A stretch of DNA of 64,000 bases from Allopusillimonas sp048270225 (GTDB lineage: Bacteria > Pseudomonadota > Gammaproteobacteria > Burkholderiales > Burkholderiaceae_B), in contig JBLWTG010000010.1 in the NCBI GenBank assembly GCA_048270225.1, positions 90,943 to 154,942 of the forward strand, given 5' to 3'. Numbering within the stretch: the stretch's first letter is position 1; every line of letters starts with the position of its first letter. Of this stretch, positions 8,514 through 17,564 are shown in pieces. The notes under the pieces were generated by a model. It was not told the DNA's origin and did no database searches. It was given only the letters and a program-made list of their open reading frames with translations. The position numbers and the translations under genes are program-made.

Positions 8514-9449
8514 TTATTCGGAAGCGCCTTCGGCGGCGGGATCGCAGGTGCGCGTGCCCAGGAATTCGGCCTGGGTGACATGGCTGCCGGGCGCGACATC
8601 GTTGATCAGCCAGACGTTGCCGCCTATGGTGCAGCCGCGCCCCAGCGTGACCCGGCCCAGGATGGTGGCGCCGGCATAGATCACGACGTCGTCTTCGACA
8701 ACAGGGTGGCGCGGCAGCCCTTTTTGCAGTTCGCCATTGGCATCGAGCGGGAAGCGCTTGGCGCCCAGCGTCACAGCCTGGTAGATGCGCACGCGTTCGC
8801 CGATGATGGCGGTTTCCCCAATGACTACACCAGTGCCGTGGTCGATGAAGAAGCTGGGGCCGATCTGTGCGCCCGGGTGGATGTCTATGCCTGTGGCGGA
8901 GTGCGCAAGCTCGGACGACATGCGCGCCAGCAAGGCCAGGCCTTGCTTGTAGAACTGATGCGCGATGCGGTGATGGATCATTGCCAGCACGCCGGGATAG
9001 CACAGCAGCACCTCGTCGACGCTGCGTGCGGCAGGGTCGCCCTGGTAGGCGGCCAGTACGTCGGTGTCGAGCAGGCGGCGGATTTCGGGCAGGGCGCAGG
9101 CAAAGGCCTGGACGGCAGCAACGGCGCGTGTTTCAAGGGTGTCGTTGCTGTCTGTTTCTTCGTGGCGCGCCTGGTAATGCAGCTCGAGGCGAACTTGTCG
9201 CAGCAGGGCATGCAGCGCGGAATCCAGGGTATGGCCTATGTAGAAATCCTCGCTTTCCTGGCGCAGGTCCAGCGGCCCAAGGCGCATGGGAAACAGGACA
9301 CCCTTGAGGTCTTCAAGAATGCCTTCCATGGCCTGGGGCGAGGGGAATTCGCGCCCGCCGGGCTCGCGCGAGCGGCGCTGAGCGGTGCGCCAGTCCTGAC
9401 GGGCGGCATTGAGGGAGGAGACAATGGGTTGGATATCGAATACAGCCAT
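8514..9449 (-). CDS. cysE: Serine O-acetyltransferase, EpsC type
   Basis: Makes O-acetyl-L-serine from serine and acetyl-CoA, the committed step of cysteine synthesis, in the cytoplasm. The 311-residue product has an alpha-helical N-terminal region (to about residue 170) and a left-handed beta-helix of hexapeptide repeats. Conserved motifs are IDIHPGAQIGPSFFIDHGTG and VVIGETAIIG, followed by TLGAKR. The EpsC-type long N-terminal domain is present. The ATG at 9449 is preferred; the frame stays open to 9632 but that extension has no family character. Convergent with the racemase gene, 3 bp between stops. Confidence 0.9.
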   Translation of the reverse strand: MAVFDIQPIVSSLNAARQDWRTAQRRSREPGGREFPSPQAMEGILEDLKGVLFPMRLGPLDLRQESEDFYIGHTLDSALHALLRQVRLELHYQARHEETDSNDTLETRAVAAVQAFACALPEIRRLLDTDVLAAYQGDPAARSVDEVLLCYPGVLAMIHHRIAHQFYKQGLALLARMSSELAHSATGIDIHPGAQIGPSFFIDHGTGVVIGETAIIGERVRIYQAVTLGAKRFPLDANGELQKGLPRHPVVEDDVVIYAGATILGRVTLGRGCTIGGNVWLINDVAPGSHVTQAEFLGTRTCDPAAEGASE

Positions 9450-9565
9450 GTAGCGGTGACTCCGGTCGCAGAGGGGTGGCATCCCCTGTGCAGCCTGCAG
9501 TATGGCGCCTGTTCTGTCCAGGGCGTAAACCGGGTAGACTGCGTAAGGCAGAGGGGGAAATAAAC

Positions 9566-9781
9566 ATGATACCAATCTATTCGCCGAAATCGGAGTCCGA
9601 GGCCGCGGTGATTGTCGCCTTGATGCAGGCATACGAGATACCTTATGTCATGCGTGGGGGCGCATTCAGCTCGATGTATCCAGGACCAGTCAGAAACAGC
9701 CTGAACGCCCAGGCGCTGATGGTCGAGGAATCCGATGCGGAGCTCGCCAGGCAACTGATTGCGCCCTTTGCGCTGGATTAG
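9566..9781 (+). CDS. DUF2007-type small protein
   Basis: A 71-residue protein starting MIPIYSPKSESEAAVIVALM, the pattern of the DUF2007 (putative signal-transducing protein) family, in which a ferredoxin-like fold senses or binds an unknown partner. A strong GAGGGGGAAAT ribosome site precedes the ATG. Divergent from cysE and convergent with the PAP2 gene. Function is unknown; P-II-like roles have been suggested for the family but nothing here confirms them. Confidence 0.75.
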   Translation: MIPIYSPKSESEAAVIVALMQAYEIPYVMRGGAFSSMYPGPVRNSLNAQALMVEESDAELARQLIAPFALD

Positions 9782-9805
9782 CGGGACCATCGCCGCCGTC
9801 GTGGG

Positions 9806-10420
9806 CTATTCCCGCACCCATTTCCACGCGATAGGATAGGCGAAAATCCGCTGATAAAGATGCAGGGCGGCGTCGATCGTTGGGCTTCCAATACGCTTCC
9901 AGCACAAATGAGCGGTGAACGCGGCCAGCCAGGCGGATGCCAGTGCCCCCAGCATATCAAGGGGGAAGTGCACGCCCAGGAATACGCGGGCCCACGCCAC
10001 GCCCAGGCCGGCAGCCAGTACCAGCCAGGCTGCGACAGCGTGCGCACGGTACAGCAGCAGCGTCAGGCCTATCGTCCACAGAATGCCGGCATGGGTGCTG
10101 GGAAAGGCGGGCGTGGCGGCATGCGAAAAAAATGTGTGACCCACACCCAGCACGAAAGGCCGGCTTCGGGGCCAGAGCCATCCGGCCAGATAATTGATCG
10201 CCAGTACAAGCAGCACGGCGAGCAATATGTTCAGGGCAAGGCTGCGGCGGGCCCTGTTGCCCCAGCACCAGGCGCCGCCCAGGCCTACAGGTACCAGGTA
10301 GATCAACTGATTGGCGAAGAAGTAGGCGAGCACCAGCAGCCAGGGCTGGGCGGCCATCGATCCGTTCAACAACAGGAAAAGCTTCAGGTCCAGTGCATTC
10401 AAGGCAGTCATGGCCGACAT
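9806..10420 (-). CDS. PAP2-family membrane phosphatase
   Basis: Integral-membrane lipid phosphatase, possibly an undecaprenyl-diphosphate phosphatase. The 204-residue sequence has about five to six hydrophobic segments and all three PAP2 signature motifs: WPRSRPF (motif 1), PSTHAG (motif 2) and RVFLGVHFPLD (motif 3) with catalytic histidines in motifs 2 and 3. BcrC/LpxE-like and generic PAP2 proteins share these, so the exact lipid substrate is open. It stands alone between DUF2007 and the HxlR regulator. Confidence 0.85.
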   Translation of the reverse strand: MSAMTALNALDLKLFLLLNGSMAAQPWLLVLAYFFANQLIYLVPVGLGGAWCWGNRARRSLALNILLAVLLVLAINYLAGWLWPRSRPFVLGVGHTFFSHAATPAFPSTHAGILWTIGLTLLLYRAHAVAAWLVLAAGLGVAWARVFLGVHFPLDMLGALASAWLAAFTAHLCWKRIGSPTIDAALHLYQRIFAYPIAWKWVRE

Positions 10421-10503
10421 TCTCGTCCAGAACGCCAGGCATTCTGGCCTATGTCACAGGACGGTAATGTTTATGTAATGTTGCGATCGGGGGCGTCACG
10501 CCG

Positions 10504-11202
10504 TTAACGCTGAGGCGGGGCCAGCTCGGCTGCAGTGGGCGCCTGCAGCGGCAGACTGAACATTGAAAAGAATCGCCGCAACGCGGAGAGCTTGCCGTGA
10601 TAGCGCACCATGCCTGTCTGCGCGGCGGTGCCGGGGTCCAGGCCGCCGTAGGCCAGGCCCAGCAGTATTTGCGTGGGGGCTTCGATGGTGGCATCGGGCG
10701 CGGATGCACAGCCGCGGCCAACCGAGATTTTTCGGTTCGCCACCACCGCGTAGAAGTCTTCGTCCTGTATGCGCAAGCCTATGCACAGCGGAGCACGACG
10801 GTTCGGGCCGGGTTCGAACATGGCTTTGAGTGACAGGATCAGCGCATCGGCGCCCAGCGCCTTGCCGCGTTCAAAGTAGGCAGATCGCACGCCCCAGCGG
10901 GCCAGCTGCATCACCAGCGGTTCCAGTTCGTGCCCCCACTGGGTAAGCTCATAGACCCAGGCATTGGCCGGGCGCGGCAGTTTGTGCCTGACTACGACGC
11001 CGTTGCTTTCCATGTCGTTCAGGCGCTGCGTGAGCACATTGGGACTGATGGAGGCCAGCCCGTCCCGCAGGTCACTGAAGCGCTTGGGGCCCAGCAGCAG
11101 ATCGCGCACAATCAGCAGTGCCCAGCGTTCGCCGATGATGTCCAGCGCATGGGCGGCGGCGCAGTAGTCCTCGTAGCGTCTTTTCTTGTTTGTAGCAACC
11201 AT
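10504..11202 (-). CDS. HxlR-type transcriptional regulator with C-terminal SCP2-like domain
   Basis: Winged-helix DNA-binding protein. Residues about 12-105 are an HxlR domain (ALDIIGERWALLIVRDLLLGPKRFSDL). HxlR proteins are usually about 110-150 residues, but this has 232: the tail near 130-210 resembles a sterol-carrier (SCP2)-like ligand domain (PDATIEAPTQILLGLAYGG). It is transcribed divergently from the SnoaL-VOC gene at 11384, and the AT-rich gap contains a perfect palindrome at 11270-11287, so it probably regulates that gene and itself. The ligand is unknown. Confidence 0.85.
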   Translation of the reverse strand: MVATNKKRRYEDYCAAAHALDIIGERWALLIVRDLLLGPKRFSDLRDGLASISPNVLTQRLNDMESNGVVVRHKLPRPANAWVYELTQWGHELEPLVMQLARWGVRSAYFERGKALGADALILSLKAMFEPGPNRRAPLCIGLRIQDEDFYAVVANRKISVGRGCASAPDATIEAPTQILLGLAYGGLDPGTAAQTGMVRYHGKLSALRRFFSMFSLPLQAPTAAELAPPQR

Positions 11203-11269
11203 CTCTGTTTATCTGCTCAATGTATGTAACAGAATAACATAATAGTTTTATTTTAGAATTTTTTAGTTG

Positions 11270-11287
11270 TTTTTTAGGACTAAAAAA
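11270..11287. promoter_or_regulatory. Perfect palindrome, candidate HxlR operator
   Basis: TTTTTTAG-GA-CTAAAAAA: two 8-bp arms with a 2-bp spacer in the very AT-rich divergent promoter region. A further TTTTAG direct repeat lies just upstream (11251-11266). The placement between the regulator and its divergent neighbour fits an autoregulatory HxlR site, but no experimental basis is visible. Confidence 0.5.
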
Positions 11288-11383
11288 TGATAAATTGGGC
11301 GCATTAAAAATACTGGCGGAAGGGTCCGGGGCATGGGTTCTGAGCGCTGTGGTCACTACACAATCACCAGAAGGGAGCTCGAC

Positions 11384-12319
11384 ATGAGTACAAACCAGCC
11401 AGAAGCGGCCAGGCAAGCCATCCAGGCAAAACTCCAGCAGTGGACAGCGGCGGTACGCGCCAATGATCTAGATCAGATCATGGCCGGCTACGCGCCGGAC
11501 GTCGTGGCGTTCGACGCGATCCAGACGCTGCGTTTTCAGGGGGTGAAGGCCTACAGGGAGCACTGGAAATTTTGCCTGGATATGTGTGGGGGGATGGTAT
11601 TCCGGGTTGATGAGCTTGATATCCAGGCGTCCGGCGATCTGGCTGTCGCGCATGCACTGATCCATTGCGGTGCGGGGGATGAAAGCCAGTCAGGTTATTC
11701 CCGTATGACGGCGAGCTATCGGCTCATCGACGGGCAGTGGCTGGTGACGCATGAGCATTTTTCGCTGCCTTTCGATATGCAGACTGGCAGGGTCTTGTGC
11801 GATCTGAAACCCGAAGCCGCAGGCCAGCCAGCGGCCGTGCGCGCCATCCCGCTGGGCATGAACACCCTCATACCGCACCTGGTCTGTGCAGATGCGTCCA
11901 AAGCCATTGATTTTTACCGGGATGCCTTTGGCGCGAGCGAAGAAAGCCGCCTGGAAATGAGCCCGGGCCTGATTGGCCATGCCTGTCTGCGTATTGCGGG
12001 ATCGCCTTTCTTTCTGATGGACGAAGCGCCGCAATGGGGCGCTGTGGGGCCCATCACCCTCAAGGGTACGCCGATCTCGATGCATTTATACGTGCCGGAT
12101 GTCGATGCCGCATTTGAGAAAGCGATCGCCGCCGGCGCCACAGCAGTCATGCCGGTACAGGATATGTTCTGGGGAGATCGCTACGGTGTTGTGCGTGACC
12201 CTTTCGGGCATCAGTGGTCGCTGGCTACGCATGTCCGGGATCTGAGCAAAGAAGAGATCGAGCGTGGCGCCCAGGCCATGAAGGAGCAGGGCTGCGCATC
12301 GCAGGCCAGTGCGGAATAA
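11384..12319 (+). CDS. Two-domain protein: SnoaL/DUF4440-like plus VOC (PhnB/glyoxalase-like)
   Basis: A 311-residue fusion. Residues about 8-135 match the SnoaL/ketosteroid-isomerase-like fold (LQQWTAAVRANDLDQIMAGYAPDVVAFDAI). Residues about 160-290 match a PhnB-type vicinal-oxygen-chelate domain (IPHLVCADASKAIDFYRDAFGA, ending FWGDRYGVVRDPFGHQWSLATH). Each fold commonly occurs alone in stress or detoxification enzymes. The ATG at 11384 follows AAGGGAG at good spacing. The divergent HxlR regulator suggests induction by a small molecule. The reaction is unknown. Confidence 0.75.
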   Translation: MSTNQPEAARQAIQAKLQQWTAAVRANDLDQIMAGYAPDVVAFDAIQTLRFQGVKAYREHWKFCLDMCGGMVFRVDELDIQASGDLAVAHALIHCGAGDESQSGYSRMTASYRLIDGQWLVTHEHFSLPFDMQTGRVLCDLKPEAAGQPAAVRAIPLGMNTLIPHLVCADASKAIDFYRDAFGASEESRLEMSPGLIGHACLRIAGSPFFLMDEAPQWGAVGPITLKGTPISMHLYVPDVDAAFEKAIAAGATAVMPVQDMFWGDRYGVVRDPFGHQWSLATHVRDLSKEEIERGAQAMKEQGCASQASAE

Positions 12320-12351
12320 GCCTCGTGGCAGCGCGGGGTTGCCGGTAGGAT

Positions 12352-12373
12352 CAAGGGGGCGCAAGCCCCCTTG
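12352..12373. terminator. Stem-loop between convergent genes
   Basis: A perfect 9-bp stem (CAAGGGGGC with GCCCCCTTG) closes a GCAA loop between the convergent SnoaL-VOC and BASS genes. There is no U-tract on either side, so termination efficiency is uncertain, but its position suits a bidirectional transcription end. Confidence 0.5.
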
Positions 12374-12390
12374 TCGGTTGCGGATCCGGT

Positions 12391-13365
12391 TCAGCGTGAT
12401 GGTGCTGCGGCGGGGCTGGCTTCAGGCGCCGTGGCTTGTTTCTCTTTGAAGCGCTGGTACAGGGTTGCGATCAGCGGGCCGGAAATATTGTGCCAGACGC
12501 TGAATATGGCACTTGGCACGGCGGACAATGGCGAGAAATGCGCGCTCGCCAGTGCGGCACCCAGGCCTGAGTTCTGCATGCCAATCTCGATGGACAGGGT
12601 CTTGCGCTGCGGCAGGCCCAGTCCGGTCAGCTTGCCCAGCAGATAGCCCAGCAGCAATCCCAGACTGTTGTGCAGCACGACCACGGCGAAGATGGTCAGG
12701 CCTGTGGTGGCGATTTTCTGTTGGCTGACCGCGACCACCGCTGCGACGATGGCGACAATGGCAATCACGGAGACCAGCGGCAGCAATTGCACGCAGGCAG
12801 TGATTTTATTGCGCAGCAACGACTGTGCAGCGATGCCCAGTACGATCGGCAGCACGACCACCTGCAAAATTGACCAGAACATGGCGGCCGCGCTGACATC
12901 CAGCCACTGGCTGGCCAGCAGATAAATGAGCGCCGGCGTGACCAGGGGCGCCAGCAGGGTGGTCACCGAAGTAATGGCGACCGATAATGCAACGTCTCCC
13001 TTGGCCAGAAAGGCCATCACATTGGAGGCGGTACCTCCTGGGCAGCAGCCGACCAGAATGACGCCTACTGCGATCTCGGGCGGCAGCCTGAGCCCGACGC
13101 TTAGCGCCCACGCCAGGCCTGGCATGATGACGAACTGGCCCAGTACGCCGATGGCCACCGTTCCCGGTCGTTTGAACACCTCTGCAAAGTCGCTCTTGGA
13201 CAGTGTCAGGCCCATGCCGAACATGATGATGCCGAGCAGCGGAACGATATAGGGCGCGATCCAGCGAAATTGTGCTGGCGCGTAGAAAGCGAGGACTGCG
13301 AATAATAGTACCCAGATGGCAAATGTCTTGCCCATGAATTGGCTCAGGCGAGCGATGGCCTGCAT
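12391..13365 (-). CDS. Bile acid:sodium symporter (BASS) family transporter
   Basis: Inner-membrane secondary transporter of the BASS/SBF family with 324 residues and about nine to ten hydrophobic segments. Family motifs include VGCCPGGTASNVMAFLAKGD (residues about 110-130) and EIGMQNSGLGAALA near 260. Bacterial members move organic anions such as pantoate, pyruvate or 2-oxoacids rather than bile acids; which applies here is unknown. The ATG at 13365 has an AAGGAT ribosome site and replaces a longer upstream frame. Convergent with the SnoaL-VOC gene. Confidence 0.87.
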   Translation of the reverse strand: MQAIARLSQFMGKTFAIWVLLFAVLAFYAPAQFRWIAPYIVPLLGIIMFGMGLTLSKSDFAEVFKRPGTVAIGVLGQFVIMPGLAWALSVGLRLPPEIAVGVILVGCCPGGTASNVMAFLAKGDVALSVAITSVTTLLAPLVTPALIYLLASQWLDVSAAAMFWSILQVVVLPIVLGIAAQSLLRNKITACVQLLPLVSVIAIVAIVAAVVAVSQQKIATTGLTIFAVVVLHNSLGLLLGYLLGKLTGLGLPQRKTLSIEIGMQNSGLGAALASAHFSPLSAVPSAIFSVWHNISGPLIATLYQRFKEKQATAPEASPAAAPSR

Positions 13366-13626
13366 GATAGAAATCCTTGAATGACAGTGATCTGGCATGC
13401 CGGATGCGAAAACCGCAATCGCGGCAGGGCCGGAAGAATATTTCACCGCGGGAAATCCGACAATGTTGGGATGGGGATTGTCGGGCTTGCGTCGGACAGA
13501 TCATGCCGCCAAGCCAAAAAGCACCAGCAGGGTGGGCTGGTGCTTGCGGAATGCGGTATTGTACGCCTGCGATATCAGGGTTTACGATAAGGGGCACGCA
13601 TGGCGCTGCCGGGGTGCGTTTTGCGC

Positions 13627-15345
13627 CTATTGGCCCTGATCCGCGCAGGCATACTCCACGATGAGCTGGGCGGACACCACGCCGTTCCAGATATTCTGGT
13701 CCAGGCGATAGGCGACATCTACCTGCTCGGGCAGCAATTCCGCATGATTGAACCAGATGGCATCGAAGCGCTGATGGCCGCGTTCCAGGCTGAGCTTCAG
13801 ATGCTTGCCTTTGAGCAGACGCTGTTGCCGCACGTAAAAAATATCGCGAAAGACCGGCGCTGGAAAGCCCGCTCCCCAGACCTGGCGCTGCAGCAATCCG
13901 GCCACTTCGGCGTTGGCATAGCCTGTTTCCAGCGATCCGTCGGTTTCGATGACAGGTTCGAAACTATCGCGTCCGGTCAGTTCGGTGACGGCGGCATCGA
14001 AACCTTTGATGAATACTTCATAGGCGTCTTCGCGCAACGTCAGGCCGGCTGCCATGGCGTGTCCGCCGAATTTCAGAATAATGCCGGGGTGCCGCTTGGA
14101 GATCAGGTCGAGCACATCGCGCAGGTGCACATCGGGAATGGAACGCCCCGAGCCTCGCAGCTCGCCGCTGTCCGACCTCGCAAAGGCCAGCGTCGGGCGC
14201 CAGTAGGTTTCCTTCAGGCGCGAGGCCACCAGGCCGACGACGCCCTGATGCCAGTCGGGATGATAGACGCAGACCGTGGCGCCTATGGCGGGACTGGCGG
14301 CCTCGATGGCTGCCAGTGCTTCTTCCCGCATGGTGGTCTCGATGCCGCGCCGCTCCTGGTTCATTTCGTCCAGTTGACGCGCAAGCTGGAGCGCGCGGCT
14401 GTCATCGTCTGTGATCAGGCATTCTATGCCTATGCTCATATCGGCCAGGCGGCCTGCGGCATTGATGCGCGGCCCCAGAGCAAAGCCCAGATCAAAGCCG
14501 CTGGCCTGTCGTGGTTCGCGGCCCGCGACCGCAAACAGGGCCCGCAGGCCAGCCTGCATGCGTCCGCTGCGCATTTTCTGCAGTCCCTGCGTGACGAGCA
14601 GGCGATTGTTGGCGTCCAGTCTGACAACGTCTGCCACCGTGCCCAGGGCAAGCAGGTCGGCCAGCTGGTCCAGTCGCGGGCCGCCGTCGCTGGCATAGAC
14701 GCCGCGTTGGCGCAGCTCTGCCCGCAAGGCCAGCATCAGGTAAAAAATGACCCCCACGCCGGCCAGATTCTTGGACGGGAAGCCGCAGCCGGGCTGGTTG
14801 GGATTGACGATGGCCAGTGCCTGGGGCAGAGCATCCCCGGGAAGGTGGTGATCGGTAATGATGACGTCGATGCCGGCAGCCCGGGCGGCGTCGACGCCAT
14901 CCAGGCTGGCGATGCCGTTGTCCACGGTGATCAGGATGTCGGGCTTGCCAGCGGGGTGCGTCACGGCCAGAGCGACGACGGCGGGCGACAGACCGTAACC
15001 GGTTTCAAAACGGTTGGGCACCAGGTAATCGACGATGGCGTCCATGCTGCGCAGGGCGCGCAGCCCGACCGCGCAGGCGGTGGCGCCGTCGCAGTCATAG
15101 TCGGCCACGATCAGCAAGCGCTTGCGGGCCTGGATGGCATCGGCAAGCAGCGATGCGGCATGCTGCACGTGGGTGAGCTGGCCGGGGGGGATCAGGGCTG
15201 CCCAGCTTTGTTGCGCTTCGGCGGCGCTGCTGACGCCGCGCGCCGCCCACAGCCGCGAAAGCAGCGGGTGGATGCCTGCCGCTTCGAGCTGCCGGGCGGC
15301 GACGGGGTCGGAAGTTCGTACGCTCAGTTTTGGGGTGACCACCAT
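13627..15345 (-). CDS. recJ: Single-stranded-DNA-specific 5'-3' exonuclease RecJ
   Basis: DHH-family nuclease used in recombinational repair (RecFOR pathway) and mismatch repair. From ATG 15345 it has 572 residues with motif I DYDCDGATA (near 82-90), VDNGIASLDG, the DHH box (ITDHHLPGD) and GGHAMAAGLTL. In-frame ATGs at 15354 and 15378 are possible; 15345 is preferred because GGAG lies just upstream and it minimises overlap with the upstream gene, whose stop is at 15324. The two genes overlap by at least 22 bp and probably form an operon. Confidence 0.92.
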   Translation of the reverse strand: MVVTPKLSVRTSDPVAARQLEAAGIHPLLSRLWAARGVSSAAEAQQSWAALIPPGQLTHVQHAASLLADAIQARKRLLIVADYDCDGATACAVGLRALRSMDAIVDYLVPNRFETGYGLSPAVVALAVTHPAGKPDILITVDNGIASLDGVDAARAAGIDVIITDHHLPGDALPQALAIVNPNQPGCGFPSKNLAGVGVIFYLMLALRAELRQRGVYASDGGPRLDQLADLLALGTVADVVRLDANNRLLVTQGLQKMRSGRMQAGLRALFAVAGREPRQASGFDLGFALGPRINAAGRLADMSIGIECLITDDDSRALQLARQLDEMNQERRGIETTMREEALAAIEAASPAIGATVCVYHPDWHQGVVGLVASRLKETYWRPTLAFARSDSGELRGSGRSIPDVHLRDVLDLISKRHPGIILKFGGHAMAAGLTLREDAYEVFIKGFDAAVTELTGRDSFEPVIETDGSLETGYANAEVAGLLQRQVWGAGFPAPVFRDIFYVRQQRLLKGKHLKLSLERGHQRFDAIWFNHAELLPEQVDVAYRLDQNIWNGVVSAQLIVEYACADQGQ

Positions 15346-16253
15346 TTTCTCCATGATTGCTTGTTGCCGGGCAGCCATTGCGTCCAGCGTGAGCCTGGCG
15401 TGAGCTCAATGATGCGATCGGGCCCCGTGAGCACCAGACGGACGGGATCCGTGCTGCTCAGGACGGGAAACACATGCTGCTCCAGCCAGGCCAGACCGGC
15501 GAGCCAGGCGGACCAGTCCTGGCGGATGGCTGGCGCCAGCAGTTCGTCATGCATCCGGGCGTCGGGCAGTTCCAGCCCATCCAGTTGGCTGGTCGACGCG
15601 CCGCCATACAGCCACAGACTGTTGACTGGGGGCAGGCCCTGGCCTTGTCTTGCCAGGTTGACCGGATGGTCAAACCACAGCATCTGTACCTCGTTGACCA
15701 GCTTGCGCCAGGGGCGGGACGCCATGTCCTGCGACCACCAGTCGTTGACAGATGTAATGGCGACCAGCGCGGGGCTGGCCGAACGTGCCTGATAGCCTGC
15801 CGGGGGAGAGACATGCCAGTGCGGTTGGCCGGATCCACTCAGCAAAAAGCCGCTTTCCCTGAACATGGCATGCACGGACTCGAACAAGGCTACACTTTGC
15901 TCTGGCGTAATGGCCAGTTCAGCGGCGGGCAGCAGCGCCGCGCCGTCGCGCGATGGCGCCACATGAACGAGCTCGGCCAGCCAGACAGGCTGGTTGGCAT
16001 CGCCAGGCGTGCCGCCGCGTAGCGGCGCCAGGCCTGTGGCAAAATTCTGCTCTGGGGCGGGCTTGAAGCCCAGCGCGGCCAACTGCCAGTATTCATGCGG
16101 CAGACAGGCGGTGTCGCGCGGGTCTGCCGCATGCTCTACATGGCGGGCACGGGTCAGCCAGTGCGCCAGGGTAGGTGCGGTTTTTATCAAATGGGCAGCC
16201 AGTTCCGCCGCGACTCGCGGTTCGGGCAGGGCGCCGGGTAGTACGATTTGCAT
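15324..16253 (-). CDS. Conserved protein upstream of recJ (COG4255/'RpfE-like')
   Basis: A 309-residue, tryptophan-rich cytoplasmic protein (for example SVNDWWSQDMASRPW, NEVQMLWFDHPVN) that I recognise as the conserved betaproteobacterial gene beside recJ, often called an RpfE-type regulatory protein or phosphoglycerate-mutase-like (COG4255). I see no catalytic motif that supports either name. Overlaps recJ and starts 39 bp from the divergent lolC. The C-terminus (WTQWLPGNKQSWRKWW) is basic and aromatic. Function unknown. Confidence 0.7.
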   Translation of the reverse strand: MQIVLPGALPEPRVAAELAAHLIKTAPTLAHWLTRARHVEHAADPRDTACLPHEYWQLAALGFKPAPEQNFATGLAPLRGGTPGDANQPVWLAELVHVAPSRDGAALLPAAELAITPEQSVALFESVHAMFRESGFLLSGSGQPHWHVSPPAGYQARSASPALVAITSVNDWWSQDMASRPWRKLVNEVQMLWFDHPVNLARQGQGLPPVNSLWLYGGASTSQLDGLELPDARMHDELLAPAIRQDWSAWLAGLAWLEQHVFPVLSSTDPVRLVLTGPDRIIELTPGSRWTQWLPGNKQSWRKWWSPQN

Positions 16254-16292
16254 TCCGGAATTGTAGTGTCAACGGGAAATGGTGGCTTGAAG

Positions 16293-17564
16293 ATGTCATA
16301 TGAGTTTTGGATAGGGGCGCGTTATGCAGGCCTGGCCCGGTCCCGGCGCAAGAGCGGCGGGGGCGATCGCTTTGTATCCTTTATCGCCGCCAGCTCCATG
16401 GTGGGCATTGCCCTGGGCGTTGCGGCGCTGATTGTCGTGCTGTCTGTCATGAATGGTTTCCAGAAGGAAGTGCGGGACCGCATGTTGTCGGTATTGCCGC
16501 ATGTGGAACTGTATGCGCCTGATATGCCGCCAGATGAAGTGCTGTCGAAGTGGCGTGACATCGCCGCACAGGCCGAGCGCAATCCGGAAGTCAAGGGCGC
16601 CGCTCCGTTTGTCTCGGGTCAGGGCATGATTGTGCGCGGCGAAAAGCTGAGCGGAGTGCAGATAAGGGGCATTGATCCAGCGCTGGAGCACAATGTGTCA
16701 GACGTGGCGGGGCAGATGAAATCCGGCAAGCTGGCCTCGCTCACGCCGGGCAGTTACTCCATCGTTCTGGGCAATTTTCTCGCCTATTCGCTGGGCGTGA
16801 AGGTCGGCGATACGGTGTTGGTGCTGGCGCCGCAGGGATCTATTTCGCCAGCAGGCTTTACGCCTCGCATGCGGCAGTTCACCATCAGCGGCATTTTTTC
16901 GTCCGGATACTACGAATTTGACGCATCCATGGCGTTTATCAATTACGAGGATGCGGCCAAGGTATTTCGCGACAGCTCGCATACCGGTGTGCGCCTTCGC
17001 ATTGCGGACATGCAGAAAGCGCCGTTGGTGGCGGACGAGCTGCGCCAGAACCTGCCTCGCTCCCTGGTGGCGCAGGATTGGACCGAAAACAACCGCACCT
17101 GGTTTGCCGCCGTACAGACCGAAAAACGCATGATGTTCCTGATTCTCGCGCTGATCGTGGCTGTGGCGGCCTTCAATCTGTTGTCGTCGCTGGTGATGGC
17201 GGTCAAGGACAAGCGTTCGGACATCGCCATCCTGCGCACGCTGGGCGCCAGCCCGCGCGAAGTTGCCCGGATTTTCCTGGTGCAGGGCTCTCTGATCGGC
17301 GTCGTCGGCACGCTGCTGGGCGTCGGGTTCGGCATGCTGATCGCCTTTAACATCGGCACCATCGTTCCCTTTATCGAGCGTCTGCTGGGGGTGCAGTTTC
17401 TGCCGCAACAAATCTATTTCATCAGCGAGCTGCCTTCTGATCCGCAGATGATGGATATCGTCATCATCGCCGTGACCTCTCTGGTGCTGTCGCTGCTCGC
17501 CACCCTGTATCCGAGCTGGCGCGCCTCCAGCCTTCAACCCGCACAGGTGCTTCGCCATGACTGA
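16293..17564 (+). CDS. lolC: Lipoprotein-releasing ABC permease, LolC/LolE family
   Basis: Inner-membrane component of the Lol system that detaches outer-membrane lipoproteins and passes them to LolA. The 423-residue product has an N-terminal transmembrane segment (VGIALGVAALIVVLSVMNGF), a large periplasmic domain, and three C-terminal membrane segments (from about residue 285), the FtsX/MacB topology. The ATG at 16293 matches the family start MSYEFWIGARYAG. It overlaps lolD by 8 bp. One permease gene is present here, as in many betaproteobacteria that use a LolF-like homodimer; LolE was not seen in this window. Confidence 0.9.
   Translation: MSYEFWIGARYAGLARSRRKSGGGDRFVSFIAASSMVGIALGVAALIVVLSVMNGFQKEVRDRMLSVLPHVELYAPDMPPDEVLSKWRDIAAQAERNPEVKGAAPFVSGQGMIVRGEKLSGVQIRGIDPALEHNVSDVAGQMKSGKLASLTPGSYSIVLGNFLAYSLGVKVGDTVLVLAPQGSISPAGFTPRMRQFTISGIFSSGYYEFDASMAFINYEDAAKVFRDSSHTGVRLRIADMQKAPLVADELRQNLPRSLVAQDWTENNRTWFAAVQTEKRMMFLILALIVAVAAFNLLSSLVMAVKDKRSDIAILRTLGASPREVARIFLVQGSLIGVVGTLLGVGFGMLIAFNIGTIVPFIERLLGVQFLPQQIYFISELPSDPQMMDIVIIAVTSLVLSLLATLYPSWRASSLQPAQVLRHD

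Noticed and set aside
10460..10485. PhoP-box-like TGTTTA-N5-TGTTGC upstream of the PAP2 gene
   Set aside because: Second half-site is poor and the orientation is opposite to the gene; too weak to call.
13600..15792. 730-codon open frame on the plus strand opposite recJ
   Set aside because: It is an antisense shadow of recJ and its neighbour, whose frames carry clear family motifs; the plus-strand translation has no recognisable domain.
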